A DNA stretch of 7,751 nt from Candidatus Auribacterota bacterium (GTDB taxonomy: Bacteria > Auribacterota > JAFGBW01 > JAFGJP01), in NCBI GenBank assembly GCA_016929035.1, contig JAFGJP010000140.1, positions 1 through 7,751 on the forward strand, written 5' to 3'. Under the pieces are notes generated by a model that searched no databases, was not told the DNA's origin, and saw only the letters and a list, made by a program, of their open reading frames with translations. The stretch's first letter is position 1. Every line of letters starts with the position of its first letter. This document shows positions 6,279 through 7,751 of the stretch, piece after piece. The position numbers and the translations under genes are program-made.

Positions 6279-6409
6279 TTTTTCCTCCAGTTCTTCAAAA
6301 ATAGAAATACCTGTTTAAATTCCTGTAATCTATTGGGATCTTCTAGAGAATCCTTAGCTGCTTCCTCAATCAAATACCGGCGCTTATCTGCGAATGAACC
6401 ATTTGACAT
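6269..6409 (-). CDS. possible 46-residue small protein in the metK-ahcY spacer
   Basis: An ORF too short for usual gene callers runs from an ATG at 6409-6407 to a TAA at 6271-6269, ten bases inside ahcY in another frame. The product is hydrophilic and helix-prone, with KRRYLIEEAAKDSLEDPNR near the middle and a Trp/Lys-rich end. It contains the ahcY ribosome-binding site, so its translation could be coupled to ahcY. Against it, no clear ribosome-binding site precedes the ATG, and tandem TGA codons sit just upstream in frame. Another frame upstream is also open for about 43 codons and ends at a TAA at 6389-6387, so the pair could be the remains of one frameshifted gene. I recognise no family. 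Confidence 0.35.
   Translation of the reverse strand: MSNGSFADKRRYLIEEAAKDSLEDPNRLQEFKQVFLFLKNWRKKWI
6284..6288 (-). promoter_or_regulatory. ahcY ribosome-binding site
   Basis: GGAGG on the - strand, six bases before the ahcY ATG at 6278. It lies within the possible upstream small ORF, so translation of that ORF would run through it. Confidence 0.85.
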
Positions 6410-6416
6410 GGTTCAT
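6394..6416 (-). repeat. hairpin over the start codon of the small ORF in the metK-ahcY spacer
   Basis: On the + strand ATGAACCAT (6394-6402) and ATGGTTCAT (6408-6416) are exact complements around five bases. On the transcribed - strand the ATG of the small ORF falls at the tip of this 9-bp stem. No T tract follows, so it is not an intrinsic terminator for metK. I see no match to the conserved core of the S-adenosylhomocysteine riboswitch or to SAM riboswitches. Confidence 0.6.
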
Positions 6417-6527
6417 CAGCGTCATCTTATTCTCAATACCGTGCGATAGCACACCATCTTTTTGATATTTGATTTTTTCTTTCCTGCGCTCTATCGTTAT
6501 CTTAACTACAGTCCTTCATTTGATTCT

Positions 6528-7709
6528 TTATTTCAAACCTGCCTGCTTCCTCAGGATGTCGGCCTTGTCAATTTTTTCCCATGTGAAAATATCCCAGAGG
6601 TCTTCCTTTTTGCCGAAATGCCCGTTTTGTGCCGTCTTCTTATAAATGGGGCGCCTGAGATGCAGAAAATCAATTATCGACTTCGGATGAAGATCAAAAT
6701 TATCTTTTATCAGCTTTACGATATTTTCTTCAGGAATAACGGATGTTCCGAATGTCTCAACAAGGATAGAGATTGGATCGGCAACACCTATGGCATAAGA
6801 CAGCTGGACCTCACACTTCCCGGCAATTCCCGCAGAAACGATATTTTTGGCTATATAGCGCGCCGCATAGGCTGCGCTTCTGTCGACCTTGGACGGGTCT
6901 TTTCCTGAAAATGCGCCTCCGCCGTGCCTGGAAAATCCTCCATAGGTATCCACGATGATCTTTCTTCCCGTAACGCCTGTATCGCCGTGAGGTCCGCCTA
7001 TGACAAAGCGACCTGTGGGATTAATGTGATAAATTGTGTTTTTGTCGAGCAGATGATGAGGAATGACTTTGTTCAAAATTTTTTCTTTAACGGCTTTTTG
7101 AATCTCATCATGAGAAGCGCTCTCCTCATGCTGCGTGGAAACAACTACTGTGTGGACCCTCTTTGGATTATTTTTTTCATCATATTCCACAGTGACCTGT
7201 GATTTGGAATCCGGCCGAAGCCAGCCGATTTCTCCCTTTTCCCGGCAGACCCTCAGCTCGTCGACAATCCTGTGTGAAAGAACAATGGGAAGAGGCATGA
7301 GAACGTCTGTTTCGTCACAGGCAAAGCCGAACATGATGCCCTGGTCGCCTGCACCTTGCTCTTTGTGAAACCCTTCCCCTTCGTTAACACCCTGGGAAAT
7401 ATCAGGAGACTGCCTTCCGACAGCAACGACAACAGCACAGGTTTTGTAATCAAAACCCATGCTGGAGTCCGTGTAGCCTATCTCCTCGATGGTTTTTCTG
7501 GCAATATCCTGAAAATTGAGGACAGCTTTTGTCGTTATTTCTCCTGCAATAACCACAAGCCCTGTGCAGACAAGCGTTTCGCAGGCCACTCTGCCTGCAG
7601 GGTCATTTTTCATGACTTCGTCGAGGACAGCATCTGAAATCTGGTCGCACATCTTATCCGGGTGCCCGACTGAAACTGATTCAGAAGTGAAAAGAAAATT
7701 GCCTTTCAT
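6528..7709 (-). CDS. metK: S-adenosylmethionine synthase (methionine adenosyltransferase)
   Basis: 393 residues, the usual family length, cytosolic and normally a homo-oligomer. It makes S-adenosylmethionine from methionine and ATP, releasing phosphate and pyrophosphate. Landmarks are TSESVSVGHPDKMCDQISDA near the N-terminus, with His16 and Asp18 at the active site; a conserved Glu44; and QSPDI at 100-104. The first signature is GAGDQGIMFG (119-128). The phosphate-binding signature GGGAFSGKDPSKVDRSAAY (263-281) holds Lys270 and Asp271. No key residue looks altered. A strong ribosome-binding site AAAGGAGG (7719-7726) lies nine bases before the ATG, and an extended -10 box is just inside the window edge. 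It is the first gene of a - strand unit with ahcY downstream, so synthesis of the methyl donor and removal of the spent product would be coordinated. Confidence 0.98.
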   Translation of the reverse strand: MKGNFLFTSESVSVGHPDKMCDQISDAVLDEVMKNDPAGRVACETLVCTGLVVIAGEITTKAVLNFQDIARKTIEEIGYTDSSMGFDYKTCAVVVAVGRQSPDISQGVNEGEGFHKEQGAGDQGIMFGFACDETDVLMPLPIVLSHRIVDELRVCREKGEIGWLRPDSKSQVTVEYDEKNNPKRVHTVVVSTQHEESASHDEIQKAVKEKILNKVIPHHLLDKNTIYHINPTGRFVIGGPHGDTGVTGRKIIVDTYGGFSRHGGGAFSGKDPSKVDRSAAYAARYIAKNIVSAGIAGKCEVQLSYAIGVADPISILVETFGTSVIPEENIVKLIKDNFDLHPKSIIDFLHLRRPIYKKTAQNGHFGKKEDLWDIFTWEKIDKADILRKQAGLK

Positions 7710-7718
7710 GAAATAATT

Positions 7719-7726
7719 CCTCCTTT
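7719..7726 (-). promoter_or_regulatory. metK ribosome-binding site
   Basis: AAAGGAGG on the - strand, nine bases before the ATG at 7709. It is the strongest ribosome-binding site in the window, as expected for a highly expressed housekeeping enzyme. Confidence 0.85.
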
Positions 7727-7740
7727 AAAAAATAGAAATA

Positions 7741-7749
7741 AATATAACA
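7741..7749 (-). promoter_or_regulatory. extended -10 box of the metK promoter
   Basis: On the - strand TG (7749-7748) plus T plus TATATT (7746-7741) repeats exactly the nine bases of the epimerase -10 region. Any -35 box lies beyond the window edge. The predicted leader is short, about 25 bases, leaving no room for a riboswitch unless transcription also starts farther upstream. Confidence 0.55.
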
Positions 7750-7751
7750 GA

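Noticed and set aside
6441..6452. GTGC-GATA-GCAC mini-hairpin in the metK-ahcY spacer
   Set aside because: A four-pair stem is expected by chance.
6279..6527. S-adenosylhomocysteine or SAM riboswitch before ahcY
   Set aside because: This was the natural expectation for the spacer, but I could not find the conserved core sequences. A covariance-model search would be the decisive test.
6462..6908. 148-codon open frame on the + strand
   Set aside because: Antisense to the end of metK and the spacer. The sequence is low-quality, with no promoter or ribosome-binding site.

Overview
The window reads as ordinary chromosomal DNA from a mid-GC, probably Gram-negative bacterium. I cannot name the lineage. 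The short, archaeal-like form of adenosylhomocysteinase and the bacterial TMTC-like membrane/TPR protein would fit groups such as Desulfobacterota, Nitrospirota or Omnitrophota, but that is inference. There are no rRNA or tRNA genes, CRISPR arrays, insertion sequences or recognisable phage genes.

Left half, + strand: the last 25 codons of an unidentified gene (1-78) are followed by a weak terminator-like hairpin (104-141). A strong promoter (TTGACA at 146, extended -10 at 167-175) then drives an NAD-dependent nucleotide-sugar epimerase (205-1317) of the dTDP-L-rhamnose 4-epimerase type. A 243-base intergenic stretch holds two hairpins and a promoter. It precedes a 683-residue polytopic membrane protein with six C-terminal TPRs (1561-3612), related to the TMTC/DUF1736 GT-C family. 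A 135-residue membrane protein of unknown function follows (3725-4132). The epimerase and the TMTC-like protein suggest a surface-polysaccharide or protein-glycosylation neighbourhood. The TMTC-like gene looks AT-richer than the genes around it and carries five in-frame A8 runs.

Right half, - strand, transcribed right to left: metK (7709-6528), ahcY (6278-5007) and a CPBP-type intramembrane-protease-like protein (5065-4118) form a likely operon. MetK makes S-adenosylmethionine and AhcY clears the S-adenosylhomocysteine left by methyltransferases, so the first two genes form the core of the activated-methyl cycle. The link of the membrane protein to this cycle is unknown. It overlaps ahcY by 59 bases, and its 3' end overlaps the convergent 135-residue membrane-protein gene by 15 bases. 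A short ORF of 46 codons (6409-6269) lies between metK and ahcY and runs 10 bases into ahcY.

The most interesting regulatory pattern is a common TGTTATA sequence, which reads as an extended -10 box, in front of all four apparent transcription units. It lies 36-42 bases before each start codon. The most unusual untested element is the metK-ahcY spacer, with its small ORF and a hairpin over the ORF's start codon. I see no convincing wholly new system.
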